From positions 4,092,001-4,156,000 of the forward strand of contig NZ_AP028669.1 in assembly GCF_041154485.1 (NCBI RefSeq): 64,000 nt of DNA, in the 5' to 3' direction. This DNA comes from Variovorax sp. V93. GTDB taxonomy: Bacteria; Pseudomonadota; Gammaproteobacteria; Burkholderiales; Burkholderiaceae_C. The translations under genes and the position numbers were made by a program. The notes beneath the pieces were generated by a model. That model was given only the letters and a program-made list of their open reading frames with translations, was not told the DNA's origin and did not search any database. Positions within the stretch are counted from its first letter, which is position 1, and each line of letters begins with the position of its first letter. Of this stretch, positions 7,990 through 16,693 are shown in pieces.

Positions 7990-8745
7990 ATGCCCCGCGC
8001 CAGCACCAAATCCACCGCACCCCCTGCCACCGCCGCTGCGGCCGAGAACGCAGCGCCCGCCAACGACAAGGCCAGTTCCATCGAAAGCATCGCGCAGGAC
8101 ATCGCTACCGCGATCGTCGAGAAGCGCCTGCCGCCCGGCACCTGGCTGCGCGAGGAGGCGCTGGGCCGCGTCTATTCGGTGAGCCGCACCAAGATTCGCG
8201 CGGCCTTGCTGATGCTCTCGAAGGACAAGCTCATCGAGATGATTCCCGACAAGGGCGCTTTCGTGTGCCAGCCCACGGTGCAGGAGGCGCGCGAGGTGTT
8301 CGCGGTGCGCCGCATCCTCGAAAGCGAAGTGGTGCGCCTGTTCATTGCCAATGCGCGGCCGCGCGACTACCAGGTGCTGGAGCAGCACATCCGCTTCGAG
8401 CGCACCGCGCTGCGCCAGACCACCACCACGGGCACCGTGCGGGAAAAGGTGCTGGGCGATTTCCACGTGGCGCTGGCCGAGGCCACGGGCAACAAGACGC
8501 TGGCCGAGCTGGTGCGTGAGCTGGTGGCGCGCAGCTCGCTGATTGCCATGCTCTACCACTCGTCGAACGACCCGCATTGCTCGTCGGACGAGCACTCCGA
8601 TTTCCTGCGCATCTGCCGCAAGGGCGACACGGAAGGCGCGGTGGCCTGCATGATCGACCACCTGGAGCGCATCGAGGCCAGCCTGGAGCTCGGCACCGAG
8701 AAGCCCGACCGCCAGCTCGACCTGGTGAAGGCCCTGCTGGCCTGA
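7990..8745 (+). CDS. GntR-family transcriptional regulator (FCD/FadR subfamily)
   Basis: A 251-residue GntR regulator. A low-complexity N-terminus (1-30) precedes the winged HTH (about 38-105; LGRVYSVSRTKIRAALLML) and an all-helical FCD ligand-binding domain (about 120-235). In that domain the metal-type residues D and H appear in GDFHVALAE, with further H in the C-terminal part. It is 49 bp behind the racemase gene. Probable role: repressor of the permease-racemase unit, acting at TTGTATACAA. HpxS-like control of allantoin use is possible, but the inducer is not known. Confidence 0.88.
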   Translation: MPRASTKSTAPPATAAAAENAAPANDKASSIESIAQDIATAIVEKRLPPGTWLREEALGRVYSVSRTKIRAALLMLSKDKLIEMIPDKGAFVCQPTVQEAREVFAVRRILESEVVRLFIANARPRDYQVLEQHIRFERTALRQTTTTGTVREKVLGDFHVALAEATGNKTLAELVRELVARSSLIAMLYHSSNDPHCSSDEHSDFLRICRKGDTEGAVACMIDHLERIEASLELGTEKPDRQLDLVKALLA

Positions 8746-8763
8746 AAAGGGCTTCCCGAGCCC
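8745..8763 (-). terminator. Small intrinsic terminator after the TetR gene
   Basis: On the minus strand a GGGCT-CGGGA-AGCCC stem-loop is followed directly by TTTT. It lies in the 28-bp gap between the converging GntR and TetR genes. The stem is short, so strength is uncertain; it would mainly serve the leftward TetR transcript. Confidence 0.45.
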
Positions 8764-8773
8764 CTGTTCCAGC

Positions 8774-9469
8774 TCAGCGCCTGGTTTTCGCAGCGCGCTT
8801 CTTCGGCTCGCGCGCAGCGGGGCCATCCGATGCGACGGCAACCGCTTCCAGGCCTTGCGCACCTGCAATCAGCCCGCGCAGGAAAACCATGATCAGGCGT
8901 CCCGAGGGATCGGGGCGCGTGCTCATCCGCTGCAATGCCAGCCCGTGCGACAGGGCCATGAAGGCTGCGGCCAATTCGTCCGGTGCGGCAGGAGGCGTGC
9001 GCCCGAGCTTGTCGAACAACTGACCGATCACGCCGCCGATTTCGGATCGGTGCCTGTCCCACACCTTCTGGTACTCCTGCGCGAAGCTTCGACTGCGGTT
9101 GGCATGCAGCTGAAGCTCGATGGAAAGCATGCACCAGTCGGCATCGCGATTGAGCGTGGAAGCCCAGGCTTCCAGCTCGGCAAGCATCTGCTCGGGCTCT
9201 TGCCGCTCGTCGCCCATGACCTTGAAAAGCTGCAACGCTTCGGCTTCCATGTGCCGCCGCAGCAACTCCAGCAGGACGTCCTCCTTGCTCGAAAAGTTCG
9301 AATAGAAGGCGCCTTGGGAGTAGCCCGCCTTGTCCGCGATGTCGCGGATCGACGCGCCCCCATAACCGTTCGACACAAACAGGTGCTGCGCGGTCTCGAT
9401 CAAGCGCTCGCGCGTCTGCGCCCGGCTTTCCTCGCGGGTCAGGCGCGTTTTTGCTGTCGTCGGGGTCAT
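8774..9469 (-). CDS. TetR/AcrR-family transcriptional regulator
   Basis: A 231-residue TetR regulator. The HTH domain (about 12-60) has IETAQHLFVSNGYGGASIRDIADKAGYS-type spacing and the GAFYSNFSSKEDV signature. The C-terminal half is the variable ligand-binding domain and the tail is Lys/Arg-rich. ATG at 9469 is preferred; a longer frame exists but would begin inside the operator region. It is divergent from the SDR/hydrolase pair, with three related 24-bp palindromic sites between the two starts, so it very probably represses itself and that pair. Confidence 0.9.
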   Translation of the reverse strand: MTPTTAKTRLTREESRAQTRERLIETAQHLFVSNGYGGASIRDIADKAGYSQGAFYSNFSSKEDVLLELLRRHMEAEALQLFKVMGDERQEPEQMLAELEAWASTLNRDADWCMLSIELQLHANRSRSFAQEYQKVWDRHRSEIGGVIGQLFDKLGRTPPAAPDELAAAFMALSHGLALQRMSTRPDPSGRLIMVFLRGLIAGAQGLEAVAVASDGPAAREPKKRAAKTRR

Positions 9470-9474
9470 GGTCG

Positions 9475-9599
9475 AAAAGATATCACATGAACTTTGAATA
9501 GCGCCTGCCTTCCAGGTCACAGTCCGGAATCTCACATTCGAATATCACTTGATATTTGAAAACGGCGAAGGTACATTCAAAACTCATTTGATTTTTGAA
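9475..9599. promoter_or_regulatory. Three related 24-bp operator-like sites in the TetR/SDR divergent promoter
   Basis: Site 1 (9537-9560) is an 11-bp-armed palindrome, TTCGAATATCA/TGATATTTGAA, with one mismatch. Site 2 (9576-9599) runs TTCAAAA to TTTTGAA and matches site 1 at 19 of 24 positions. Site 3 (9475-9498) matches site 1 at 16 of 24, keeping ATATCAC and TTTGAA. Sites 1 and 2 are 39 bp apart centre to centre. Site 2 ends 11 nt before the SDR start and site 3 begins 5 nt from the TetR start. TetR binding is inferred from position. Confidence 0.6.
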
Positions 9600-9610
9600 G
9601 TTCGATTGAT

Positions 9611-10669
9611 ATGGAAAATCCAAAGCCCCTGAGGACCGCGTTCGTCACTGGCGCGACCGGCCTTCTCGGCAACAACCTCGTGCGCGAGCTGGTCGCGCGC
9701 GGCGTCTTCGTCAAAGCCCTTGTTCGCTCGAAGGCCAAAGGCCAGCAGCAGTTTGCGGGGGTGAAAGGCGTCGAGCTGGTGCTGGGCGACATGGCCGACG
9801 TGCCCGCGTTCTCCAGTGCGCTGCAAGCGTGCGACGTGGTGTTCCACACCGCCGCGTTCTTCCGGGACAACTTCAAGGGCGGCAGCCACTGGGAAGAGCT
9901 CAAGCGCATCAATGTGGACGGCACCCGGCAGCTCATCGAGCAGGCCTACGGTGCCGGCATCCGGCGCTTCGTCCAGACCTCGTCCATCGCGGTGCTGAAC
10001 GGCGAGCCGGGCGTGCCCATGGACGAGACCTGCCTGCGCGAGCTGGCGGATGCCACAGACGACTACTACCGCAGCAAGATCATGGCCGACCAGGTCGTGC
10101 GGGCCTTTCTGGGCACGCACCCGGACATGCATGCGAGTTTTGTCCTGCCCGGATGGATGTGGGGACCGGCCGACATCGGTCCCACCTCGTCAGGACAGTT
10201 CGTCAACGATGTGGTGCTCGGCAAACTGCCCGGGCTGGTGCCCGGCAGCTTTTCCGTTGTCGATGCCCGCGATGTGGCAAAGGCGCAGATCTCGGCCGCG
10301 GAAAACGGCCAGCGCGGCGAGCGCTATCTGGCAGCCGGGCGCCACATGACGATGCAGGAACTGGTGCCCCTGGTGGGAAAGATCGCGGGCATCCGCACGC
10401 CGACACGCCACCTGCCCTTTCCGCTCCTGTACCTGCTGGCGGCGGTGCAGGAACTCTATGCGCGGGCCACCGGAAAGCCCATCTTGCTCAGCCTGGCCAC
10501 CGTGCGGCTGATGCGCAAGGAGGCAGGGCGCAGCCATTTCAACCACACCAAGAGCGAGCAGAAGCTTCACCTGAAGTTTCGCCCGATCGAGCAAACCGTG
10601 GCCGACACGCTCGCCTGGTATCGCGGCAATGGCTGGCTGCCTGGTGTGCCGACCCGAACCGAATCCTGA
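9611..10669 (+). CDS. Extended SDR, NAD-dependent epimerase/dehydratase-like
   Basis: A 352-residue extended SDR. The Rossmann motif TGATGLLG is at 13-20 and the catalytic pair Y152/K156 sits in DDYYRSKIM, a layout like dihydroflavonol reductase or 3-beta-hydroxysteroid dehydrogenase relatives. The C-terminal region carries a hydrophobic stretch (FPLLYLLAAVQELYA). It is the first gene of a unit under an inferred TetR operator and is followed 15 bp later by an exported hydrolase gene. The substrate is unknown. Reduction of a ketone or aldehyde by NAD(P)H is the most that can be said. Confidence 0.8.
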   Translation: MENPKPLRTAFVTGATGLLGNNLVRELVARGVFVKALVRSKAKGQQQFAGVKGVELVLGDMADVPAFSSALQACDVVFHTAAFFRDNFKGGSHWEELKRINVDGTRQLIEQAYGAGIRRFVQTSSIAVLNGEPGVPMDETCLRELADATDDYYRSKIMADQVVRAFLGTHPDMHASFVLPGWMWGPADIGPTSSGQFVNDVVLGKLPGLVPGSFSVVDARDVAKAQISAAENGQRGERYLAAGRHMTMQELVPLVGKIAGIRTPTRHLPFPLLYLLAAVQELYARATGKPILLSLATVRLMRKEAGRSHFNHTKSEQKLHLKFRPIEQTVADTLAWYRGNGWLPGVPTRTES

Positions 10670-10684
10670 ACAAGGGGAAAAACC

Positions 10685-11947
10685 GTGACGAACAGATTGA
10701 TCCTGAAACTCTCGACAGCCTTCGCAGCTTTTCTTTGCATCGCAGCAGCGCCGCAAGCATCCGCGGCCCGGAGTCTCCCGGCCGCCAAGGCCGCGGACAG
10801 CATGGCCGAGTTCTGCAGCAAGGGGCAGGCGGAGTATCCGCAGGGCATCGCCCGCATGCACCCCTCGTTCAAATTCAACATCTGTTGGTGGCTCGAGGAT
10901 GCCGGCATCGATGCAAGCACCTTCGACGACATCGCCGCAGCGCTGCCGGAACACGGCGGGCCATCGCAGGCGATCTGGCAGGCGACCTTCAGCCAGCCCG
11001 CCCAACTGCACCTGGAACGAGCCCGCGCATCCGAAGCGCGAGGAAACAATGCTGCCGCATCGGTCGAATACAGGAAGGCCGCTTTCTACCTGCGGATGAA
11101 CCGGCTTCCCAAGCGTGTTCCCACCGCCGATCTGCAGGCGACCGAACGAGCCCATGCGCTCCTGGGAAAGCCGCTCCAACGCATCGCATTCAAGACCGGC
11201 GCGAAAGAATTCACCGGCTACTTCCGGGCGCCGCCTGCACGAACAGGCCGCAACGAGAAGCTGCCGGTACTGGTGATTCTCGGCGGCCTCGACAACCTGA
11301 AGACCGAGATGATCCGGCACAGTGATTACTTCATGGGTCGTGGCTTCGCAACCATCATTGTGGAAAACCCGGACACCGGAGAGAACCAGCTCGGGTTCCG
11401 GCCGGAGTCCCATGTGATGTTCGACGCCGTGGCGGACTACATCAAGACCCGCAGCGACCTGGACGCCAGCCGGGTGGCCTTGTACGGCTGGAGCATGGGC
11501 GGCTATCTGGGAACGCTTGGCGGGCTGAGCAACGACTTCTACAAGGCCGTGGTCAATGTGGGCGGCCCCAGCGATGCGAGCTTTGGACAAGCGCATTGCA
11601 AGGTGGCGCCTGCCTGGATCGTCGCGCCCTACACCGTGTTTGCGAACATGAATCCGCAGACCACACCGCGTGAAGCGATGTGCGAATACTACGAAGCATT
11701 CCAGCTCTCGCGCCAGTTGAAGATGCCGACCGCGGTGCAGCTGCGCAAACCCATTCTCATGGTGAACGGCGCGCACGAGGATCTCGTCTCCAGAGATGAG
11801 CCCGCCGCTCTGGCAGCGCTCGGCTTCAACGTGACGCAACTGGTGTTCGGGGATGACGGCCACACGGCGGAATCGAACATGAGTGAGCACTTCGAGTTCA
11901 CGGCGAACTGGCTCATTCGGCGACTGAAGATCGAGATGGGAGACTGA
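10685..11947 (+). CDS. Exported alpha/beta hydrolase (FrsA/DUF1100-like)
   Basis: A 420-residue alpha/beta hydrolase with GTG start and a clear signal peptide (LILKLSTAFAAFLCIAAAP, cleavage near ASA, residue 27). The N-terminal about 150 residues form a helical cap-like region. The hydrolase core follows, with nucleophile S270 in GWSMGG, an acid candidate in NGAHEDLVS and the histidine in GDDGHTAE. The arrangement resembles FrsA-like and pseudooxynicotine-type C-C hydrolases. It probably acts in the periplasm. It is co-transcribed with the SDR before it; the pathway is not identified. Confidence 0.78.
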   Translation: MTNRLILKLSTAFAAFLCIAAAPQASAARSLPAAKAADSMAEFCSKGQAEYPQGIARMHPSFKFNICWWLEDAGIDASTFDDIAAALPEHGGPSQAIWQATFSQPAQLHLERARASEARGNNAAASVEYRKAAFYLRMNRLPKRVPTADLQATERAHALLGKPLQRIAFKTGAKEFTGYFRAPPARTGRNEKLPVLVILGGLDNLKTEMIRHSDYFMGRGFATIIVENPDTGENQLGFRPESHVMFDAVADYIKTRSDLDASRVALYGWSMGGYLGTLGGLSNDFYKAVVNVGGPSDASFGQAHCKVAPAWIVAPYTVFANMNPQTTPREAMCEYYEAFQLSRQLKMPTAVQLRKPILMVNGAHEDLVSRDEPAALAALGFNVTQLVFGDDGHTAESNMSEHFEFTANWLIRRLKIEMGD

Positions 11948-11981
11948 TTCGGGTTTACCTGAATCCGGATTGCCGCATAAA

Positions 11982-11991
11982 TTGTATACAG
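11982..11991. promoter_or_regulatory. GntR-type operator-like site TTGTATACAG
   Basis: This site differs by one base from the perfect palindrome upstream of the NCS1 permease and lies 81 bp before the NCS2 start (77 bp in the NCS1 case). No regulator gene is adjacent. The GntR at 7990-8745 is the obvious candidate to act here, by inference. Confidence 0.4.
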
Positions 11992-12072
11992 TTTCGCGTA
12001 CACAACTGGTGTGCGCGACGGCTCTGCGACGCGCATCACTGCTCGTTCCCCTCGCCGCGCCAGGAGACAACG

Positions 12073-13563
12073 ATGACGGCAGATTCCCTTTCCAGCAATG
12101 TCCATCCCGTGGACCAGCGCCTGCCTTCGGGCAAGCTCGCGGCCCTCGGCCTGCAGCACGTGCTCGTGATGTACGCGGGGGCCGTCGCGGTGCCGCTGAT
12201 CGTGGGCCGTGCGCTCAAGCTCTCGCCCGACGAGGTTGCGCTGCTGATCTCGGCCGACCTGTTCTGCTGCGGCATTGCCACGCTGATCCAGGCGCTCGGC
12301 GCCACGCAGTGGTTCGGCATCAGGCTGCCGGTGATGATGGGCGTGACCTTCGCATCGGTCGCGCCCATGGTGGCCATTGCCAATGCCAACCCGGGGCAGA
12401 ACGGCGCGCAGCTGCTGTTCGGCGCCATCATCGGCGCGGGCGTGGTGTCGATCATCATCGCGCCGCTGGTGAGCCGCATGCTGCGCTTCTTTCCGCCGGT
12501 GGTCACGGGCACCATCATCGCGGTCATCGGCATCAGCCTGATGCGCGTGGGCATCAACTGGATTTTCGGTAACCCGGTGGGGCCGACGGCGCCCGCGCTG
12601 GTCGACCCGGTGTATGCGAAGTGGCTCGCGGAAGTGACCTCGCCGGGCAGCTCGATTCCCGCGGTGCCCAAGGGCTTCGCGATCATGCCCACGGTGCCCA
12701 ACCCCAAGTACGCGGACCTCTCTGGCTTCGGCGTGGCGGCGCTGGTGCTGGTGTCGATCCTGCTGATCGTCAAGTACGCCAAGGGCTTCATCGCCAACAT
12801 CTCGGTGCTGCTGGGCATCGTGATCGGCGCGGTGGTGGCCTCCATCACCGGGCTCATGACCTACGAGAAGGTGGGCAAGGCCGCCTGGGTCGACATCGTG
12901 CTGCCCTTCCACTTCGGCATGCCGCAGTTCGACCCGGTCCTGATCCTCACGATGACGCTGATCATGATCGTGGTGATGATCGAGTCGACCGGCATGTTCC
13001 TCGCGCTCGGCGAAATGACCGACCGCAAGATCACGCAGAAGGACCTGGCCAAGGGCCTGCGCACCGACGGCCTCGGCACGCTGATCGGCGGCATCTTCAA
13101 CACCTTTCCGTACACCAGCTTCTCGCAGAACGTGGGCCTGGTGGCGGTCACGGGCATCAAGAGCCGCTACGTCTGCGTGGCCGGCGGCGTGATCCTGATC
13201 GTGCTGGGCCTGCTGCCCAAGATGGCGGCGTTGATCGAATCGCTGCCCACCGTGGTGCTGGGCGGCGCGGGGCTGGTGATGTTCGGCATGGTGGCAGCCA
13301 CGGGCATCCGCATTCTCTCGGGCGTGGACTTCAAGACCAACCGCCACAACGCGATGATCGTGGCGGTGTCGATCGGCATCGGCATGATTCCGCTCATTGC
13401 ACCCAACTTCAAGCAGTGGATGCCGCATGCGATCCACTCGCTGATCGAGTCGGGCATCCTGCTGGCGTCGATCAGCGCGGTGCTGCTGAACCTGTTCCTC
13501 AATGGCGCGAAGCACGACGAAGAGGCCGTGATCGCCGCGGCCAAGCAGGCCGAAGCCCACTAG
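12073..13563 (+). CDS. NCS2-family xanthine/urate permease
   Basis: A 496-residue inner-membrane nucleobase:cation symporter of the NCS2/NAT family with about 14 membrane segments. The family signature QNVGLVAVTG begins at residue 352, and ESTGMFLALGEMT precedes it. The VDFKTNRHNAMIVAVSIGIGM region agrees with the xanthine/uric-acid branch rather than the uracil branch. It drives proton- or sodium-linked uptake of oxidised purines. It stands alone rightward, with a GntR-type palindrome upstream, and converges on an aldo/keto reductase gene. Confidence 0.88.
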   Translation: MTADSLSSNVHPVDQRLPSGKLAALGLQHVLVMYAGAVAVPLIVGRALKLSPDEVALLISADLFCCGIATLIQALGATQWFGIRLPVMMGVTFASVAPMVAIANANPGQNGAQLLFGAIIGAGVVSIIIAPLVSRMLRFFPPVVTGTIIAVIGISLMRVGINWIFGNPVGPTAPALVDPVYAKWLAEVTSPGSSIPAVPKGFAIMPTVPNPKYADLSGFGVAALVLVSILLIVKYAKGFIANISVLLGIVIGAVVASITGLMTYEKVGKAAWVDIVLPFHFGMPQFDPVLILTMTLIMIVVMIESTGMFLALGEMTDRKITQKDLAKGLRTDGLGTLIGGIFNTFPYTSFSQNVGLVAVTGIKSRYVCVAGGVILIVLGLLPKMAALIESLPTVVLGGAGLVMFGMVAATGIRILSGVDFKTNRHNAMIVAVSIGIGMIPLIAPNFKQWMPHAIHSLIESGILLASISAVLLNLFLNGAKHDEEAVIAAAKQAEAH

Positions 13564-13569
13564 AGACTG

Positions 13570-14427
13570 TCAGATCATCGCCAGCGGCGCCTTGCGGCGC
13601 GGCGGCGGATAGAGGCGCTCCAGTTCGGCGAGGGTGGCCGCATCGAGCTTCAGGTCGGCAGCGGCGAGGTTCTGCTGAAGGTGCGCGCTGCGCACCGCCT
13701 TCGGAATCGCGGCGACACCGGGCCGCGCGAGCACCGCGGCCAGCGCAAGCTGCGCGGCGCTCATGCCGAGCCGCCTGGCCAGCTCCTGCAGCGCCTCGTC
13801 CGAAGCCAGCGCGCCCTGGTCGATCGGGCTGTAGGCCATCAGCGGCATGCCGTGTTCGCGCAGCCAGGGCAGCAGGCTGAACTCGGGGCCGCGCTCGGCC
13901 AGCGACAGGTACACCTGGTTGGCCGCGCAGCCGGGGCCTGAATCGGCGAGCGATGCGAGCTCCTGCATGTCGTCGGTGTCGAAGTTGCTCACGCCCCAGC
14001 GCGCGATGCGCCCCTTGGCCACCAGTGCCTGCAGCGCATCGACCGTTTCGCGCAGCGGATGGCTGCCGCGCCAATGCAAGAGGTACAGGTCGATCCTGTC
14101 GAGGCCGAGCCGCTTCAGGCTGCGCTCGCAGGCCTCGGGCGTGCCGCGGCGGCTCGCGTTGTGCGGGTAGACCTTGCTGACGATGAAGAGCTCCTCGCGC
14201 CGCACGTCGCCCGCGCGCAGGGCCTCTGCAATGGCTTGGCCGAGCACGGTTTCGGCGCCGCCCTCGCCGTACATCTCGGCGGTGTCGATCAGCCGGTAGC
14301 CCATGGCGATGGCTTCGCGCACGGCGGCCACTTCGGCGGCATGCCGGCCCGCAATCTCGCCCATGCGCCAGGTGCCGAGGCCGAGCACCGGCATCTCGCC
14401 GCCGGTGGGGAGTGAAAGGGTTCGCAT
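13570..14427 (-). CDS. Aldo/keto reductase
   Basis: A 285-residue NADPH-dependent aldo/keto reductase with the (beta/alpha)8 signatures. The catalytic tetrad is D48, Y53 (RLIDTAEMYGEGGAE), K85 (FIVSKVYP) and H118 (YLLHWRG). The cofactor-binding end is IPKAVRSAHLQQNL. Start at 14427 gives the usual MRTLSLPTGGEMPVLGLGTW opening. It resembles YeaE/2,5-diketo-gluconate-reductase-like enzymes with broad aldehyde specificity. It is a single gene, divergent from the histidine kinase gene by 85 bp, with no obvious pathway partner. Confidence 0.9.
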   Translation of the reverse strand: MRTLSLPTGGEMPVLGLGTWRMGEIAGRHAAEVAAVREAIAMGYRLIDTAEMYGEGGAETVLGQAIAEALRAGDVRREELFIVSKVYPHNASRRGTPEACERSLKRLGLDRIDLYLLHWRGSHPLRETVDALQALVAKGRIARWGVSNFDTDDMQELASLADSGPGCAANQVYLSLAERGPEFSLLPWLREHGMPLMAYSPIDQGALASDEALQELARRLGMSAAQLALAAVLARPGVAAIPKAVRSAHLQQNLAAADLKLDAATLAELERLYPPPRRKAPLAMI

Positions 14428-14512
14428 GAGGGCGATGGTACGGCGGCCCTGCCGGCCGATCCGGGGATCAAGGCAAAATCCCGGTCGCCGCTCCGGTCGG
14501 CCCCCGCCTCCC

Positions 14513-16693
14513 ATGCCGCCCCTGTCTCCCCTTCCGCCCGAAACGCCCACGGCCCGCTCCCGCCCCGGCCGCTGGCGCACGCTGCTCGCCTGGGCGGCCG
14601 CCGTGGCCGTGGCGCTGCTGCTGATCGGCGCGGCAGGCCAGTGGGCCGCGGCCCGCGAGGCCAGCTTCCAGGCGGACTCGATCCGCCGCGCGATGGAAGT
14701 CCACGTGCTGGGCCTGCGCGATGCCGCCGGCAAGTACGGCTACCTGCCGCGCACCGCGGGCATGCACCCCGACGTCTTCGACGTGCTGGCCCATCCGCGC
14801 GACCCGGCGGCGCAGCAGCGCGCCAACCGCTACATCGAGGAAGTGAACCGCCACGCGGGCTCGGACGCGCTCTACCTGATCGACCTGCAGGGCCTCACGC
14901 TGGCGGCGAGCAACTGGGCCACGCCGCAGAGCTTCGTCGGAGAGTCCTATGCCAACCGGCCCTACTTCATCGACGCGCGCGCGGGCCGCAGCGGCCTCTT
15001 CTACGGCGTGGGCCAGACCACTGGCGAGCCCGGGCTCTTCATGTCGGCACCGGTGCGCTCCGAGGCCGGCGCCGTGCTGGGCGTGCTGACGGTCAAGATC
15101 AGCCTGCGCCAGCTCCAAGAGGCCTGGACCTTCGCGCGCGAACCGATCCTGCTGGCCGATGCGCGCGGCATCGTGTTCCTGAGCTCGGTGCCGGCGTGGA
15201 TGTACCAGGCCAGGCGGCCCCTCGCCGCCGCCGACCTGGAGGGCATGAAGCGCGACCAGCAGTACGGCGCCCGCACCGGCTTCTTGCCGCTGCCATGGAC
15301 GGTGGAGCGCGAGGAAGGACACCCGGGCTACCTCGTGCGCACCGAGATCGGCGGCAAGGCGCGCCGCTTCCTCGCACTCGACGAGCCGCTGGCCGACCTC
15401 GGCTGGACCTTGACCGTGATGGCCGACCACGCCGAGGTCACCCGCGCGCGCGAACGCGCCTGGATGCTCGGCCTGCTGTGCGCGGGCGTGCTGCTGCTGG
15501 GCGGGCTGTACTGGCAGCTGCGCGAGCGCCGCTTCGCCGAGCAGCGCGATGCGCGGCGCGACCTGGAGCGGCGGGTGCGCGAGCGCACGCACGCGCTGGA
15601 CGAGGCCCACGCCTTCCGCAAGGCGATGGAAGATTCGCTGCTGGTGGGCATGCGCGCACGCGACCTCGAGGGACGCATCATCTACGTCAACCCCGCCTTC
15701 TGCGAGATGACCGGCTACGGCGCCGACGAACTGCTCGGCCGGCTGCCGCCCTACCCCTATTGGCATCCCGACGACGTGGCGCAGCACTGGCTGCACTACC
15801 AGGCCATGATGAGCGGGCAGCCCGCGCGCTCGGGCTTCGAATCGCGCCTGCGGCACCGCGACGGGCATGAGGTGATCACCATGGTCTACACCGCGCCGCT
15901 CATCGATGCCGACGGCCGCCACAGCGGCTGGATGAGCTCGGTGGTCGACATCACGGAGCAGAAGCGCGCCGAACTGCGACAGCGCCAGAACGACGAGCAG
16001 CTGCAGCATGCGCAGCGCCTCGCCAGCCTGGGCGAGATGGCCTCCACGCTGGCCCACGAGCTGAACCAGCCGCTGATGGCGCTGAGCAATTTCGCGAGCG
16101 CCGCCAAGGCCTTCGCGGAACAGGGCAACCAGGCGCTGCTGGCCAGCAGCCTCGACGAAACCATGGCGCAGGCCCGGCGCAGCGCCGAGATCGTGCGGCG
16201 CATCCGCGGCTTCGTGCGCCAGCGCACCATCGGCACCGAGGATTGCGCGGTGGCGTCGCTGGTCAGCAACGCGCTGGCGCTGCTGCAGGGCGAGATGCGG
16301 ATGCGCCAGGCGCGCGCCGAGGTGCGCCTGCGGGCGGACCTGCCCGAGGTGCGCGGCGACCGCGTGCTGCTGGAGCAGGTGCTGCTGAACCTGCTGTCCA
16401 ACAGCCTGCACGCCATGCAGGCCGCGCCGCCGGAGCAGCGGCTGGTGGAAATCGACGCCGAGGTGAGCGAAGGCCGCATGCACATCCACGTGGCCGACCG
16501 CGGAGCGGGCATCGACGCAGCGCTCGCCGAACAGGTGTTCGCGCCCTTCTTCACCACCAAGGCCGGCGGGCTGGGGCTTGGGCTGAACATCTGCCGCACC
16601 ATCGTCGAAGCCCACCGCGGCCGGCTGTCCTTTGCCAACCGGGCCGGCGGTGGCACCGTTTTCACCCTCGAACTGGAAATCTCGGCGCCATGA
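14513..16693 (+). CDS. Membrane sensor histidine kinase (Cache-PAS-HisKA-HATPase)
   Basis: A 726-residue sensor kinase. One membrane segment near residues 24-42 is followed by a periplasmic double-Cache-like domain (about 50-300; SYANRPYFIDARAG and GLFMSAPV are typical of DctB-like sensors). A second membrane segment (about 312-330), a coiled coil, a PAS domain (about 370-485), the phosphoacceptor box AHELNQP with H515, and an HATPase domain ending with LGLGLNICRTIVEAHRG complete it. It probably senses a carboxylate and phosphorylates the regulator that overlaps its stop codon. The MFS symporter downstream is the likely target gene. Confidence 0.9.
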   Translation: MPPLSPLPPETPTARSRPGRWRTLLAWAAAVAVALLLIGAAGQWAAAREASFQADSIRRAMEVHVLGLRDAAGKYGYLPRTAGMHPDVFDVLAHPRDPAAQQRANRYIEEVNRHAGSDALYLIDLQGLTLAASNWATPQSFVGESYANRPYFIDARAGRSGLFYGVGQTTGEPGLFMSAPVRSEAGAVLGVLTVKISLRQLQEAWTFAREPILLADARGIVFLSSVPAWMYQARRPLAAADLEGMKRDQQYGARTGFLPLPWTVEREEGHPGYLVRTEIGGKARRFLALDEPLADLGWTLTVMADHAEVTRARERAWMLGLLCAGVLLLGGLYWQLRERRFAEQRDARRDLERRVRERTHALDEAHAFRKAMEDSLLVGMRARDLEGRIIYVNPAFCEMTGYGADELLGRLPPYPYWHPDDVAQHWLHYQAMMSGQPARSGFESRLRHRDGHEVITMVYTAPLIDADGRHSGWMSSVVDITEQKRAELRQRQNDEQLQHAQRLASLGEMASTLAHELNQPLMALSNFASAAKAFAEQGNQALLASSLDETMAQARRSAEIVRRIRGFVRQRTIGTEDCAVASLVSNALALLQGEMRMRQARAEVRLRADLPEVRGDRVLLEQVLLNLLSNSLHAMQAAPPEQRLVEIDAEVSEGRMHIHVADRGAGIDAALAEQVFAPFFTTKAGGLGLGLNICRTIVEAHRGRLSFANRAGGGTVFTLELEISAP

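Noticed and set aside
5547..8141. Very long leftward open frame (864 codons) antisense to the NCS1 permease and racemase genes
   Set aside because: It is opposite recognisable genes and gives low-complexity His/Arg/Ala-rich protein, an artefact of GC-rich third positions. Similar long frames at 21617-23983 (-), 27294-30446 (+), 37492-39930 (-) and 37827-40775 (+) were rejected for the same reason.
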